A stretch of 25,818 nucleotides of DNA from Nitrospinaceae bacterium UBA7883 (GTDB lineage Bacteria; Nitrospinota_A; UBA7883). The notes beneath the pieces were generated by a model. That model made no database searches. It worked only from the letters and a program-made list of their open reading frames with translations, and was not told the DNA's origin. The stretch lies in contig DLRR01000006.1 in the NCBI GenBank assembly GCA_002500605.1, forward strand, positions 1 through 25,818, written 5' to 3'. The position numbers and the translations under genes are program-made. The stretch's first letter is position 1, and each line of letters begins with the position of its first letter. Shown here one piece after another: positions 7,284 to 15,574 of this stretch.

Positions 7284-8501
7284 TTGTTTATATGTAGGAA
7301 AACAGGAGCACACAGGGAATTGGAAAATAGCAGGTTCATAAGGTCTGTTGCTACTGCTTTAGGTATTTTAGCGTTAGTTGTTTTGTTCGTTTGGCGAAAC
7401 CAAGGAATTATTCTGGGAATGCTAGACGGGTTTACTTCTTTCAATATGCAGATGGGTGGTGACTCGGGCAGGTATTTAGATGGAGCAGACCGTCTACTGC
7501 GCGGTGACAGTTTGGTCGGAAAGCAAAACAACTACGTTGGGTACATATCAATTGTGGCTCTGGTCAAGGCGAGTGGAATCCCTTTACAGTTTGTTGCTAT
7601 TTTCCACCTTATTCTAATGGTAATTGCGGGAGCATGTGTTTTCATGCTCGGTAAGGCTGTGTGGAACTCAGGAGCAGGTATGTTTGCCGCTCTGCTTTTT
7701 TTTGAAAATCCTGACTTAGCAATATGGAACGAATACTTATTAACAGATTCCCTATACTCATATTTAGTCGTCATGGTTTCATACATCCTGCATAGAACAG
7801 GTAAAAGCGGTGGGCTGTGGCACGGAATTTTATGGCCTATGCTACTAGTTACCGCAAGTGTTAGGCCTAATGGCTGGATATTATTTCCTGTGGCTGGTGT
7901 ATTTTTGTCGATGATCTGGGCAAAAAATATTACCACTAAATCCGCGGCTATAACATTTGTGTGTATATCTTTTCTTACTGTGGCTTTATTGATTCCATCT
8001 TTTAAAAATGGAATTGAATATGAGCACCCAGTAGCAATGTTTTCAAAAGGTACGGTCATATGGGGATATAAAGGTTGGGATATAGCAATGCCCACGCTAG
8101 ATAAAGTCAGCCACGGTTGGGAGCAGGGCATCATGGTTGCAATTAAGTACCCGCTTGATAGTGCAAAACTAGCGATAACCAGAATTGGCGCCGAACTTAT
8201 ACGGGTCAGGCCATACTACCCAAGAAGAATGAACATTCGCCTAGGCGTTGAGGTGGGGACAATATATCTTTTAGCATTTTTGGGTGCTATTTACGTATGG
8301 CGTAACAAAGTTTCAAAGTTAATCCTACTAGTTGTGGTTGCTCATTTATTGATTCTAGGGCTCACCTTTGCAAGCTACGATGGCAGGTTTCTACTATACT
8401 TTTTCCCGTTGATCATTGTTATGGCAGGAGCGGGAATGTCACATGCATCACAGTTGCTGTATGCCAGGTTAACTGGTATTTATAGAGTTGGTAGAAGCTA
8501 G
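7284..8501 (+). CDS. Multi-pass membrane protein, GT-C/GT39-like glycosyltransferase
   Basis: About 405 residues with a first membrane helix near 22-40 and at least eight further hydrophobic segments. The first external loop carries a GGDSGRYLDGA motif and a later loop NEYLLTDSLY. An acidic residue early in the first loop and this spacing are typical of GT-C enzymes (PMT/ArnT/RgtA-like), which move sugars from polyprenyl-phosphate carriers outside the inner membrane. A dolichyl-phosphate-mannose-synthase-like gene at 11841-12551 could supply such a donor. No ATG is available early in the frame. TTG at 7284 has AAAGG only three bases away; TTG at 7320 has a better-spaced AGGAG (7304-7308) and may be the true start. 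The acceptor is unknown, and the family call is by pattern only. Confidence 0.7.
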   Translation: MFICRKTGAHRELENSRFIRSVATALGILALVVLFVWRNQGIILGMLDGFTSFNMQMGGDSGRYLDGADRLLRGDSLVGKQNNYVGYISIVALVKASGIPLQFVAIFHLILMVIAGACVFMLGKAVWNSGAGMFAALLFFENPDLAIWNEYLLTDSLYSYLVVMVSYILHRTGKSGGLWHGILWPMLLVTASVRPNGWILFPVAGVFLSMIWAKNITTKSAAITFVCISFLTVALLIPSFKNGIEYEHPVAMFSKGTVIWGYKGWDIAMPTLDKVSHGWEQGIMVAIKYPLDSAKLAITRIGAELIRVRPYYPRRMNIRLGVEVGTIYLLAFLGAIYVWRNKVSKLILLVVVAHLLILGLTFASYDGRFLLYFFPLIIVMAGAGMSHASQLLYARLTGIYRVGRS

Positions 8502-8581
8502 TCGTGGCAAAAACATCTAATTGGTATCCAGTTGATTGAGAGAATAACGTTAATATTAGGTTTGTTAAGTGTTCGATGAAG

Positions 8582-9100
8582 TTAAATTTCTAGAATCAGG
8601 GGATCCTCGTTATTCTGCAGTGCTGATTCAACCATTTTACGTAGTTTGGTCATTGTGATTGATGTGGTTTTATCTGCGTTCAGTTCTTTATGGAGCTTAA
8701 CCAAAAAGTCATTCTCTACATCCATAGATAGCGGATCTGCCATATCACCGACTACCTTAACTTGAAGTTCAAAATTCTTCACCCAACCTTTAGGTCCACG
8801 CACTGACAGCTTTCGTTCTATAAAGTTTATTTGCTCAAAAACATGTTCGGTCTTTATCCTATGGTAACCGAGTATCCCAAACTCTTTAACCAAAAAATTC
8901 CCAACTGCATTCTCATTCTTTACTGGGAGGTCAACAATCATCAATTGACCCGGTCGGTTTTTTTTTGTAATGGTTGGGATAAGGTTTACGTTGTATGCGC
9001 CAACTTCTTGAAGGCCATTGATAGCATATCCAAGTTCCTCTCCAGACAAACTGTCTGTCGCTACAACTAGAATTAAACCTTCTTTTTCCACAGATACCAT
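8582..9100 (-). CDS. Stand-alone LarC C-terminal (LarC2/DUF111-like) domain protein
   Basis: The 172-residue product matches the C-terminal half of LarC, the CTP-dependent nickel insertase that makes the nickel-pincer cofactor. Diagnostic stretches are a 'GYAINGLQEVGAYNVNLIPTITKKNRPG' type block (about 25-50), then 'GILGYHRIKTEH' and 'KVVGD' blocks in the family order. The N-terminal LarC1 part is missing, and upstream is a lipoprotein gene, not a broken LarC1. It may be translated from GTG at 9091: AAGG lies directly against the ATG at 9100 but nine bases from that GTG. Full LarC is about 400 residues. No larA, larB or larE is visible. It could bind nucleotide and metal in another context; nickel handling is inference. 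Confidence 0.75.
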   Translation of the reverse strand: MVSVEKEGLILVVATDSLSGEELGYAINGLQEVGAYNVNLIPTITKKNRPGQLMIVDLPVKNENAVGNFLVKEFGILGYHRIKTEHVFEQINFIERKLSVRGPKGWVKNFELQVKVVGDMADPLSMDVENDFLVKLHKELNADKTTSITMTKLRKMVESALQNNEDPLILEI

Positions 9101-9135
9101 CCTTGTTAGAAACCCATAAAGTTTATTTTTTAATG

Positions 9136-9954
9136 TTACGGTATTGGAGTGGTCTCTCCTTGGGACTCATATATTTTCGTATACAAACATCCTGGAGCAA
9201 CCATAGCTTCTTGATCATAAAATGAGGGATTTCTACTCCATGACTCATAGCTTTCCATTATTTCACTAACTGCAGCGCGTATTTGATCTTTTATTTCAGG
9301 TACTAAGTAGTTGGTTGGGCAATAACTTATAAAGTTGTCTTGGTTGCCTTCAATTATATACTCACCTATTGTTATTTCTGTTCTACCAAATGGCTGAGAT
9401 CCGTCAGAGTTTTCAGTATTACCAACATACCCTAAAAGATCCCCAGCATTAACTTCCGAACCCTCTGATAATTCTTGGCCATTTACTACTATCGGGTTGT
9501 TGCATACAGACATTGATGACCTGTCGCAATCAATACTTGTAACATGGTCAATAACAATAAGCCAATTGCTCCCAAGAGTTGGCTTGATTACTAATTCCCA
9601 GTCATCCTGCTTGTATGATTCGGTTGGTTGCCAAGTAATAGAACTAATATAACCACTAATTGGAAAATAAACTTTTGTATCTCTTGGGACTTTATACTCA
9701 AAAGTCGGGTTGTGAGACTCAGCAGGAGTCCCTGCTGAATGCACTCTTCCAAACTCGTCAAAAAAAGGGTTTGAATAGTTTGATATGAATTCGAAATCAC
9801 CAGATATCCCTGTGTCTGGATCATAAGGACCAAAGTTTAGTATCAAAAGATTCTGCAAACCAAACGAGGGATCGTCTCCACCACTCTCTTCCATAACAGC
9901 ATTACAACCACAAAGAACTAATGCAACGAAGTAAATTAAAACTTTATTTCCCAT
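9136..9954 (-). CDS. Lipoprotein with degenerate M23/LytM-like domain
   Basis: The 272-residue protein has a short signal peptide ending in a lipobox (LCGC, lipidated Cys17), so it is exported and membrane-anchored. Residues 80-200 follow the duplicated-hybrid-motif layout of M23 peptidases: 'HNPTFEYKVPRDTKVYFPISGYI', a 'WLIVIDH' strand, and 'GSEVNAGDLLGYVGNT' before the last strand. The C-terminal catalytic HxH is replaced by R-T-E in FGRTEITI, so zinc hydrolysis is unlikely. Cys133 and Cys141 could form a disulfide. It is spaced 35 bases from the LarC-like gene and 73 from the SGNH gene on the same strand. A structural or regulatory envelope role is likely. The assignment is moderate because it rests on motif layout. 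Confidence 0.65.
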   Translation of the reverse strand: MGNKVLIYFVALVLCGCNAVMEESGGDDPSFGLQNLLILNFGPYDPDTGISGDFEFISNYSNPFFDEFGRVHSAGTPAESHNPTFEYKVPRDTKVYFPISGYISSITWQPTESYKQDDWELVIKPTLGSNWLIVIDHVTSIDCDRSSMSVCNNPIVVNGQELSEGSEVNAGDLLGYVGNTENSDGSQPFGRTEITIGEYIIEGNQDNFISYCPTNYLVPEIKDQIRAAVSEIMESYESWSRNPSFYDQEAMVAPGCLYTKIYESQGETTPIP

Positions 9955-10027
9955 AATTTGATTTAACCATTATTCAACTAACACCACATGTTTTTAAACA
10001 AAAGTAACAATAATTTATTACTTTTAG

Positions 10028-11806
10028 CTATTTGGCTACAACCTCAATTTTATCATTCCTAACACCATATGGAGCAATCCCGCTCCCTAAAATCCATTTG
10101 TTAATCCCGTCGGCTAATACAAGGTTTCCCTGCTCATTTAAATGAGTATCCCCACAGTAGTACAGAGCTTTATTCTTTCCCTGATTTTTCATCGTCGAAA
10201 GGGCGTTGTAAACGTTTAAACCAGCCTTTTTCAGTTCTGAAGCAAGACTTTGCTGTGGCTCATTCCATTGATAGTCGCCTTGCAAAGTCATCTGAAGATT
10301 TTTTGCTTCTTGATTATCCATTTGGACGGGAGATGGTATTAGGACAATGATTAGATCGAACCCTCTTTCTTTGGACAGCTCTTGGAACTTTACAAGCCAA
10401 ACCACAGTTTTGTTAAAAGCAGCACGCCAAGTTTTGTTATGATTTTCAGGGTTCTTGTGTAAATCACCTCCAACAGTTTTTACGCATTTAGTTGATACCT
10501 TATTCATCTTTTTACGTGCTATCCGACTGTTACTTTCCTGTGCCTGTATAATAGATTTATAGTTTCTGCTAGACAAAAACCGGTACAAATGAAATTGGTT
10601 TAAGAACATCAATCTTTTCTTTTTCCTGGACATCTCCCTCTTGGTCATTGACCTCGCCTCTTTGATGCTGACAAGAGCACCATCCACTGCAGTGTTTACC
10701 GGGTGATGCAAGCTATCGGTAATGTCGTTTGACACAGAAACCCCAACCGTTACTAGATCAGGGTTAAACGCTAGGCCATATTTTTTCAGGTAAAAGTACT
10801 CTTCATCTGGACCGTAGCCAGGAATTCCTGCATTTATGACTTCTACCTTTACTTTACTCTTAGATAGTAGGCGCTCCATCAATTTGGGGTAGGAGTTTTC
10901 CATTGATGTAACAGAAAATGTCTGAGAATCTCCGACCGCTAATACACGGTATACATTGGGTGGCTTTCTCATTTTGTAATGATTGTAATCACGCAAACCG
11001 TAATCATTTGTGTTAAACCCAAGCCCAGTAACAACGTTTGGTTTTAGCATAAAGCCGATTTCACTTTCTGGTTGATAAGCTATCCGAAGTCGAGGGATAA
11101 ATTCCCGTTGCGGAAACGTTGTTCTTATGATTGCCTCTAGGGCCAACAGATAAATAATAGTTGCACAAACTGTAAGGGCAACATTTATCCCTACGTTTTT
11201 CCACAGTTGCTCTTTTGTAACGTAAAGAATTGTCCAAACAAATACTGTTAGCCAACAAACTACTGTTAGCACAGTAACTAGTTTAGTGCTCACTTGTTTG
11301 ATAACCACTCTATCTATGGCTGACCATGACCCACCAATGGACCGCAATGTAACCGTTGCTTTTCCTTGCTTTAATAGGCTCCCAGGAATCATTGCTGTGT
11401 AACTGGATTTAATTCCTACTTTCCACCAAAGCGGGTGAGTTTTTCCACTACCAGCCTTTACAGTTGTAGAGTCGAGAAGACTTCCATTAACCAAAACAGC
11501 CAGCTTGGTTGGTGATGATTCGTGACTGTCTAAAAAGTTAATAGTAATTGCTGACGAGCGAGTATATGGCACCTGCATAGAAATTTCTTTGGGCTGACTG
11601 CCAGCCCAAGAATCCATGGGACCAGGAATCTGAATTGGAATAATAGGTGAATCTAATGTGGCTATAAATTTTTCCCTGGACTGCCAAAACTCTTCCTTCA
11701 TCTGCATTTCGCCAAGGTATATTACATTCGCCAAATTGAAGTAGATTAACTGTCCAGAACCAAAACAGGCAATGGCGGTCAAAGCAAACAAAATAATTTT
11801 TTTCAC
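10028..11806 (-). CDS. Membrane-anchored SGNH/GDSL hydrolase-like protein
   Basis: This is a 592-residue protein. An N-terminal membrane helix (about 3-25) is followed by a beta-rich extracytoplasmic segment (50-170), two membrane helices (about 176-197 and 205-228) and a C-terminal SGNH domain. The SGNH blocks are visible: GDSQ with Ser294, NAG near 325, Ser-Asn360-Asp in block III, and the Asp553-x-His555 pair in CGDTHLNEQG. Such proteins are esterases or O-acyl transferases acting on polysaccharides. The start codon is GTG, supported by the MKKII signal-anchor start. It lies 34 bases after the GT2 gene, so the two are probably co-transcribed and may decorate a surface glycan or lipid. The substrate is unknown. 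Confidence 0.82.
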   Translation of the reverse strand: MKKIILFALTAIACFGSGQLIYFNLANVIYLGEMQMKEEFWQSREKFIATLDSPIIPIQIPGPMDSWAGSQPKEISMQVPYTRSSAITINFLDSHESSPTKLAVLVNGSLLDSTTVKAGSGKTHPLWWKVGIKSSYTAMIPGSLLKQGKATVTLRSIGGSWSAIDRVVIKQVSTKLVTVLTVVCWLTVFVWTILYVTKEQLWKNVGINVALTVCATIIYLLALEAIIRTTFPQREFIPRLRIAYQPESEIGFMLKPNVVTGLGFNTNDYGLRDYNHYKMRKPPNVYRVLAVGDSQTFSVTSMENSYPKLMERLLSKSKVKVEVINAGIPGYGPDEEYFYLKKYGLAFNPDLVTVGVSVSNDITDSLHHPVNTAVDGALVSIKEARSMTKREMSRKKKRLMFLNQFHLYRFLSSRNYKSIIQAQESNSRIARKKMNKVSTKCVKTVGGDLHKNPENHNKTWRAAFNKTVVWLVKFQELSKERGFDLIIVLIPSPVQMDNQEAKNLQMTLQGDYQWNEPQQSLASELKKAGLNVYNALSTMKNQGKNKALYYCGDTHLNEQGNLVLADGINKWILGSGIAPYGVRNDKIEVVAK

Positions 11807-11840
11807 TCTAGTCCGGTTTCAATTATTAGTTGGCCTAGGA

Positions 11841-12551
11841 TTAATTGACAGTTCTCATCCGCAACTGAATAGTCCGATAAACAGCTTCTATTATAATATT
11901 CTTCGTCATCTTTGATTTGCCTAAATTTCTGTCTGTAAACGTTATAGGAATCTCAACAATTTTGAATCCAGCGCAATGGGCACGGTAAGTCATTTCTATC
12001 TGAAAGGAATACCCTGTTGACCTGATGTTGTCAAATGAAAGTGCCTGCAATGTTTCGCGCTTCCAAAGTTTAAATCCGCCAGTTAGATCCTTATATGGAA
12101 CGGAGAGGATTAGCCTTGAGTATAAACATCCAAATCTTGACAAGAACTTTCTACTTCTTGGCCAGTCCTCTACTCTTCCACCTGGTATGTAACGAGATCC
12201 AAGCACTAGATCAGCATCGGAAACAACATCTATTAATCGTGGAATATATTCTGGATTGTGTGAATGATCTGCGTCCATTTGAACAATGTATTTATATTTT
12301 TTGTCTAGCGCGTAGTTAAACCCCGCAATATATGCACTGCCTAAACCTTGCTTTGAAGGTCGACTTATTAAGTGAATACCATCCTCACCAGATCGTATTT
12401 CATCAACCAAATTGGATGTGCCGTCTGGCGAGTTGTCGTCTACTACCAACACGGAACAGTTCGGTAATACTGATCGAATTTCGCCGATAAGCAACCCGAT
12501 GTTCTCTCTTTCATTGTAGGTGGGAATTACAACGATAGTCTCAAAATCCAT
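11841..12551 (-). CDS. Polyprenol monophosphomannose synthase-like GT2 glycosyltransferase
   Basis: The 236-residue soluble GT2 enzyme has the DPM1 pattern: VVIPTYNERENI at the start, VVDDNSPDGT with Asp38, a D-A-D metal motif at 93-95 in QMDADHSHNP, and 'GSRYIPGG' followed by 'DLTGGFKLW'. It lacks C-terminal membrane helices, as in the single-domain DPM1 form, so it should act at the cytoplasmic face of the membrane. It would load a sugar, often mannose, from a nucleotide donor onto polyprenyl phosphate. A GGAG ribosome binding site precedes the ATG. It heads a same-strand run with the SGNH hydrolase, lipoprotein and LarC-like genes. The exact sugar is not determined. Confidence 0.88.
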   Translation of the reverse strand: MDFETIVVIPTYNERENIGLLIGEIRSVLPNCSVLVVDDNSPDGTSNLVDEIRSGEDGIHLISRPSKQGLGSAYIAGFNYALDKKYKYIVQMDADHSHNPEYIPRLIDVVSDADLVLGSRYIPGGRVEDWPRSRKFLSRFGCLYSRLILSVPYKDLTGGFKLWKRETLQALSFDNIRSTGYSFQIEMTYRAHCAGFKIVEIPITFTDRNLGKSKMTKNIIIEAVYRTIQLRMRTVN

Positions 12552-12813
12552 CGTAATATTCTCCTTCGTGTGCTGTACAATATACTATCAACGCTAGTGG
12601 AGTTGCTCTCATTTCTATCATGTTCGTCAGCAGGTCATTCTATATCAAGGCTCATTTTAGATTACTATGCCATACTCAACATCTCCAGCTAATAGTTGCG
12701 CTCTATTGGTGGTCAAGATATTTATAAACAACATTCGCAAGTGGTAATAAAATATAAGTAGGTTACACTAAACTTTGTTTAATATTTATATAATCAACGG
12801 TATTTATGCAGAT

Positions 12814-13080
12814 ATGAATGAAGTGCAGTGGCAAGTTTATATTCTGCAGTGTGGTGATGGCACGCTTTATTGTGGGGCTACAAACTGTCTGCAGAGGCGT
12901 ATTAAACAGCATAGTGACGGCCATGCTTCAAAATATACTAGGGCAAGACTCCCAGTCTTTCTAGTTGCAAATAGTGGATATATGAAAAAAGGTGCTGCTC
13001 TGGCGTTGGAATCCAAAATAAAGAAACTTCCAAAAGCAGATAAAATAAATGTACTAGAAACTATTGCTTGCACAAATTAA
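12814..13080 (+). CDS. GIY-YIG domain protein (YhbQ/UPF0213 type)
   Basis: An 88-residue single-domain GIY-YIG protein. The two core motifs appear as VYILQCGDGTLYCGAT at the start, followed by the conserved Arg in 'LQRRIKQH' and 'KYTRARLPV'. I chose ATG at 12814 because the longer frame from TTG at 12775 adds residues unlike the family, whose members begin just before the first strand. The family are small nuclease-fold proteins with poorly known roles, possibly in DNA repair. It stands alone, between the divergent GT2 gene and the exported rhodanese gene. No promoter is obvious. Confidence 0.85.
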   Translation: MNEVQWQVYILQCGDGTLYCGATNCLQRRIKQHSDGHASKYTRARLPVFLVANSGYMKKGAALALESKIKKLPKADKINVLETIACTN

Positions 13081-13189
13081 ATGTAAAGTTTTAAGGGCTT
13101 ACCAAAAAGAGAATGTGCATATTGTAATCTCATTGATCCGATACAACAGCTAATTAACACCAAAACTCTTTACTAGGAAGAACAAATAC

Positions 13190-13630
13190 ATGAATAAAAG
13201 AAACGCACTTAAGCTTACACTCACCTTGGCGTTAGTTTTCATTTCACTGTCATATAGTGTTTCATCGGCTGACCAAATAGTTGATCAAATGGTTCGAGAT
13301 GCTAGGGCTGCAGTAAAGGAGATATCTGCTCGAGAGCTTAAGGAGATGATGGATCAAGGAAAAAAATTCGCTCTCATTGATGTTCGGGAAAAAAATGAGT
13401 ACGATGGAGGTCATATTAAAGGATCAATCCACATACCCCGTGGCTTGTTGGAATGGGCCCTTACCGAAAATTTTAAAGATAAGAATACTCCTTTTGTCTT
13501 CTATTGTGAGAGTGGTGCACGCTCTGCCCTATCATCACAACTTGCCCAGAGGTTGGGATATAAGAATGTGATGAATCTTCGAGGCTCTATGAGGGAATGG
13601 AGAGCAATTGGCTACAAAGTGTACAAGTAA
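13190..13630 (+). CDS. Exported single-domain rhodanese
   Basis: The 146-residue protein starts with a cleavable signal peptide (cut likely after Ala27 in SVSSA) and then has one rhodanese domain. The structural motif is 'FALIDVREKNEYDGGHIKGSIHIPRG', and the active-site loop is CESGAR with catalytic Cys106. Periplasmic rhodaneses move sulfane sulfur or act in thiol redox; the acceptor cannot be read from sequence. The ATG has an AGGAAG ribosome binding site. The gene is monocistronic, between a GIY-YIG gene and a convergent regulator gene. Confidence 0.88.
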   Translation: MNKRNALKLTLTLALVFISLSYSVSSADQIVDQMVRDARAAVKEISARELKEMMDQGKKFALIDVREKNEYDGGHIKGSIHIPRGLLEWALTENFKDKNTPFVFYCESGARSALSSQLAQRLGYKNVMNLRGSMREWRAIGYKVYK

Positions 13631-13637
13631 AACTAAA

Positions 13638-13677
13638 GGTTATGACCAACATATCTTCGCGTGTTGGAATCTTAACC
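13638..13677. other. Nested inverted repeat between convergent genes
   Basis: CCAACA (13646-13651) pairs with TGTTGG (13662-13667) across a 10-base loop, and GGTTA (13638-13642) pairs with TAACC (13673-13677) outside it. It sits just after the rhodanese stop codon and before the convergent regulator gene. Neither side has a T-run, so it could be a weak bidirectional terminator or mRNA end stabiliser. Confidence 0.4.
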
Positions 13678-13761
13678 ATAAGCGTTACTCAAACCAACCA
13701 ATTGACTATGCAAAAAACCATTAGTTGTATTGCGAAATATTGCAAGGAATAGCAACTAAGC

Positions 13762-14703
13762 TTACAAACGCTTTTTGGTGGAGTATATCTCTAACTTACG
13801 ATAAAGCTTTGGGCGGCTTATGCCAAGTATTCTGGATGCCTTGGATATGTTACCGTTCACTGCATCAAGAACTCTAAATATGTGCTCCTTTTCTACATCT
13901 GAAAGACTTAGAAGTCTGTGCTGCCAATTTTCTTTTGCCTTTTTCTCGAAGCTCTCCGGAAGATCCCTGATTTGAATTTGACCTTTTTCCGAAAGGATTG
14001 TTGCTTGTTCTATCACAGTGGCAAGTTCCCGAACATTAGATGGCCAATTGTATTTCATTAAAGCTTCTGTAGCTTTTCGAGCCAACTTTTTTTCACGGCT
14101 CGCTGAGTTTTTACTATTTTGGATTATGAAGTCAGCAATTTCTGGAATATCTTCTTTATGATCACGGAGCGGAGGAACAGCTATGTGCAGCATAGAGATT
14201 TTGTAGAAAAAATCTTCACGGATTACCCCGCTCAGAGTAAGCTTTCTCATATCTTCAGAGGTGGCAAATAGCAGCCGCGTATTATTACTTTTGTCATGAT
14301 CACTTCCAAATGCACGAAACTCACCTGTGTTAATAAAGCTTAATATTTTTACTTGCGTCGATGTTTGTATCTGTTCAGCACCAGCTAGCAAAACGGTTCC
14401 ACCACTGCATTCTTCCAAAAGTCCTTTTTTCGGAGACCCCGCACCAACAAATGCATCAGCAACATGCCCAAATAGTTCCACTTCCAACATTCCAGAGGAA
14501 ATGACTCCACACTGGACTGTTCTAAAACCATTCGAAGCACGAGATGACGAATTGTGAATAGAGCTTGCCACCAACTGTTTACCTGAACCCTGCTCTCCAT
14601 GAATAAGTAAAGTTTCATCTATTTTAGCCATTCGATCAATCTGTTCGGACAAACGAACCATGAGATCAGAAGATCCAACCAGCTTTGCGTCACCGATATT
14701 CAA
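13762..14703 (-). CDS. Sigma-54-activator-like AAA+ regulator with degenerate catalytic motifs
   Basis: The 313-residue protein has an AAA+ sigma-54-interaction-type domain (about 5-240) and a Fis-type helix-turn-helix at the C terminus (ISKASRILGISRPKLYRKL). It has no receiver or sensor domain. Walker A is GEQGSGKQ (36-43) and plausible. The sigma-54-contacting GAFTGA loop is DAFVGA (83-88), and Walker B has Ala107-Gly108 where the canonical Asp-Glu pair sits. Ordinary ATP hydrolysis and sigma-54 remodelling are therefore doubtful. The start is TTG with AAGGG upstream; no ATG lies between it and the in-frame upstream stop. Other helices and the DNA-binding tail look intact. It may be a DNA-binding co-regulator or repressor, as with TyrR-like proteins. 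Its targets are unknown. Confidence 0.82.
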   Translation of the reverse strand: MNIGDAKLVGSSDLMVRLSEQIDRMAKIDETLLIHGEQGSGKQLVASSIHNSSSRASNGFRTVQCGVISSGMLEVELFGHVADAFVGAGSPKKGLLEECSGGTVLLAGAEQIQTSTQVKILSFINTGEFRAFGSDHDKSNNTRLLFATSEDMRKLTLSGVIREDFFYKISMLHIAVPPLRDHKEDIPEIADFIIQNSKNSASREKKLARKATEALMKYNWPSNVRELATVIEQATILSEKGQIQIRDLPESFEKKAKENWQHRLLSLSDVEKEHIFRVLDAVNGNISKASRILGISRPKLYRKLEIYSTKKRL

Positions 14704-14735
14704 TTTCTTACACCCTTCAACCTTTAAAAACTTTC

Positions 14736-14752
14736 TAACTTTAAAGAAGTTA
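14736..14752. promoter_or_regulatory. Short inverted repeat upstream of the degenerate regulator
   Basis: TAACTT and AAGTTA flank a five-base TAAAG spacer about 33 bases before the TTG start of the AAA+ regulator gene. This could be an operator, for example for autoregulation, but a six-base arm in AT-rich DNA can arise by chance. Confidence 0.25.
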
Positions 14753-14903
14753 TTCTAATACTTAGCATACCAAATGTGCTTAATTGATACACAAATATCA
14801 ATACCCATAACATAATGGTACAAAGCGAGGAATTAATTTTCAATTGGTTAGTTGTTTTAGATTTTTCTCGTATGCTGCTTACATTTAAATTTTCGATAAT
14901 GTC

Positions 14904-15413
14904 CTACCCTTTTCGCATTTCCATAATTAGATCTAGCATCTCGCGCACAGCTCCTTTACCACCATCGGCAGAAGTGACCCAATCAGCAGCAGCAAGTGCA
15001 GCATGATGTGCGTTGGCAACTGCCACCCCAAGTCCAGCCGCCCTCATCGGAGGAATATCCAAAGTATCATCACCTACAAAAGCCACGGTATCCAATGTTA
15101 AGTTAAGCTTTTCTAAAAGTTCTTTTAATTTGGGAAGCTTTTCCTTGACGTTCTGATAAACAAATTCAATCTTTAGATCTTTTGCTCTGGCTCTGGTAAC
15201 CTTGGAAGATCTGCCAGAAATAAGGGCTATTTTCAATCCAGAAAAAATTGCCATTACAATGCCATGGCCATCTTTTACGTCAAATGAAACCATCTCATCT
15301 CCCGATGACGAAAAAGTCACTTTTCCATCTGTAAGAACACCGTCTACATCAAGAACAATTAATTCAACCTTCTGAGCACGTTCCTTGATTTCATTCATTG
15401 ATAGAAGTGCCAT
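14904..15413 (-). CDS. kdsC: 3-deoxy-D-manno-octulosonate 8-phosphate phosphatase (KdsC)
   Basis: The 169-residue HAD phosphatase of the C0 (cap-less) KdsC type removes phosphate from Kdo-8-phosphate in the synthesis of Kdo for lipopolysaccharide. HAD motif I is DVDGVLTDG (Asp22, Asp24), motif II is SGRSS (Ser66), the motif III lysine lies near Lys92, and motif IV is GDDTLD (Asp115, Asp116, Asp119). The conserved 'DGHGI' segment and a length of about 170 fit KdsC. A GGAGG ribosome binding site precedes the ATG. It is alone here, with no kdsD, lpt or kdsB neighbours, unlike the common KdsD-KdsC-LptC cluster. It indicates an outer membrane with LPS. Confidence 0.92.
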   Translation of the reverse strand: MALLSMNEIKERAQKVELIVLDVDGVLTDGKVTFSSSGDEMVSFDVKDGHGIVMAIFSGLKIALISGRSSKVTRARAKDLKIEFVYQNVKEKLPKLKELLEKLNLTLDTVAFVGDDTLDIPPMRAAGLGVAVANAHHAALAAADWVTSADGGKGAVREMLDLIMEMRKG

Positions 15414-15574
15414 ATTGCCTCCACTTTATGACCAGTTATTTCCCTCAACTGAGATCACTTTTTGCTTTATTCGATTAACTCACTACAAGAAAGTTGAAAC
15501 TAAGTTTTAGCTTTGGAAATCAAAAAAACATTTATCTTTCCATTGAAAGAGTGGTGAGTATACCCTGTTAAACA

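Noticed and set aside
12775..12813. Longer TTG start for the GIY-YIG protein
   Set aside because: The family starts next to ATG 12814, and the extra residues have no ribosome binding site.
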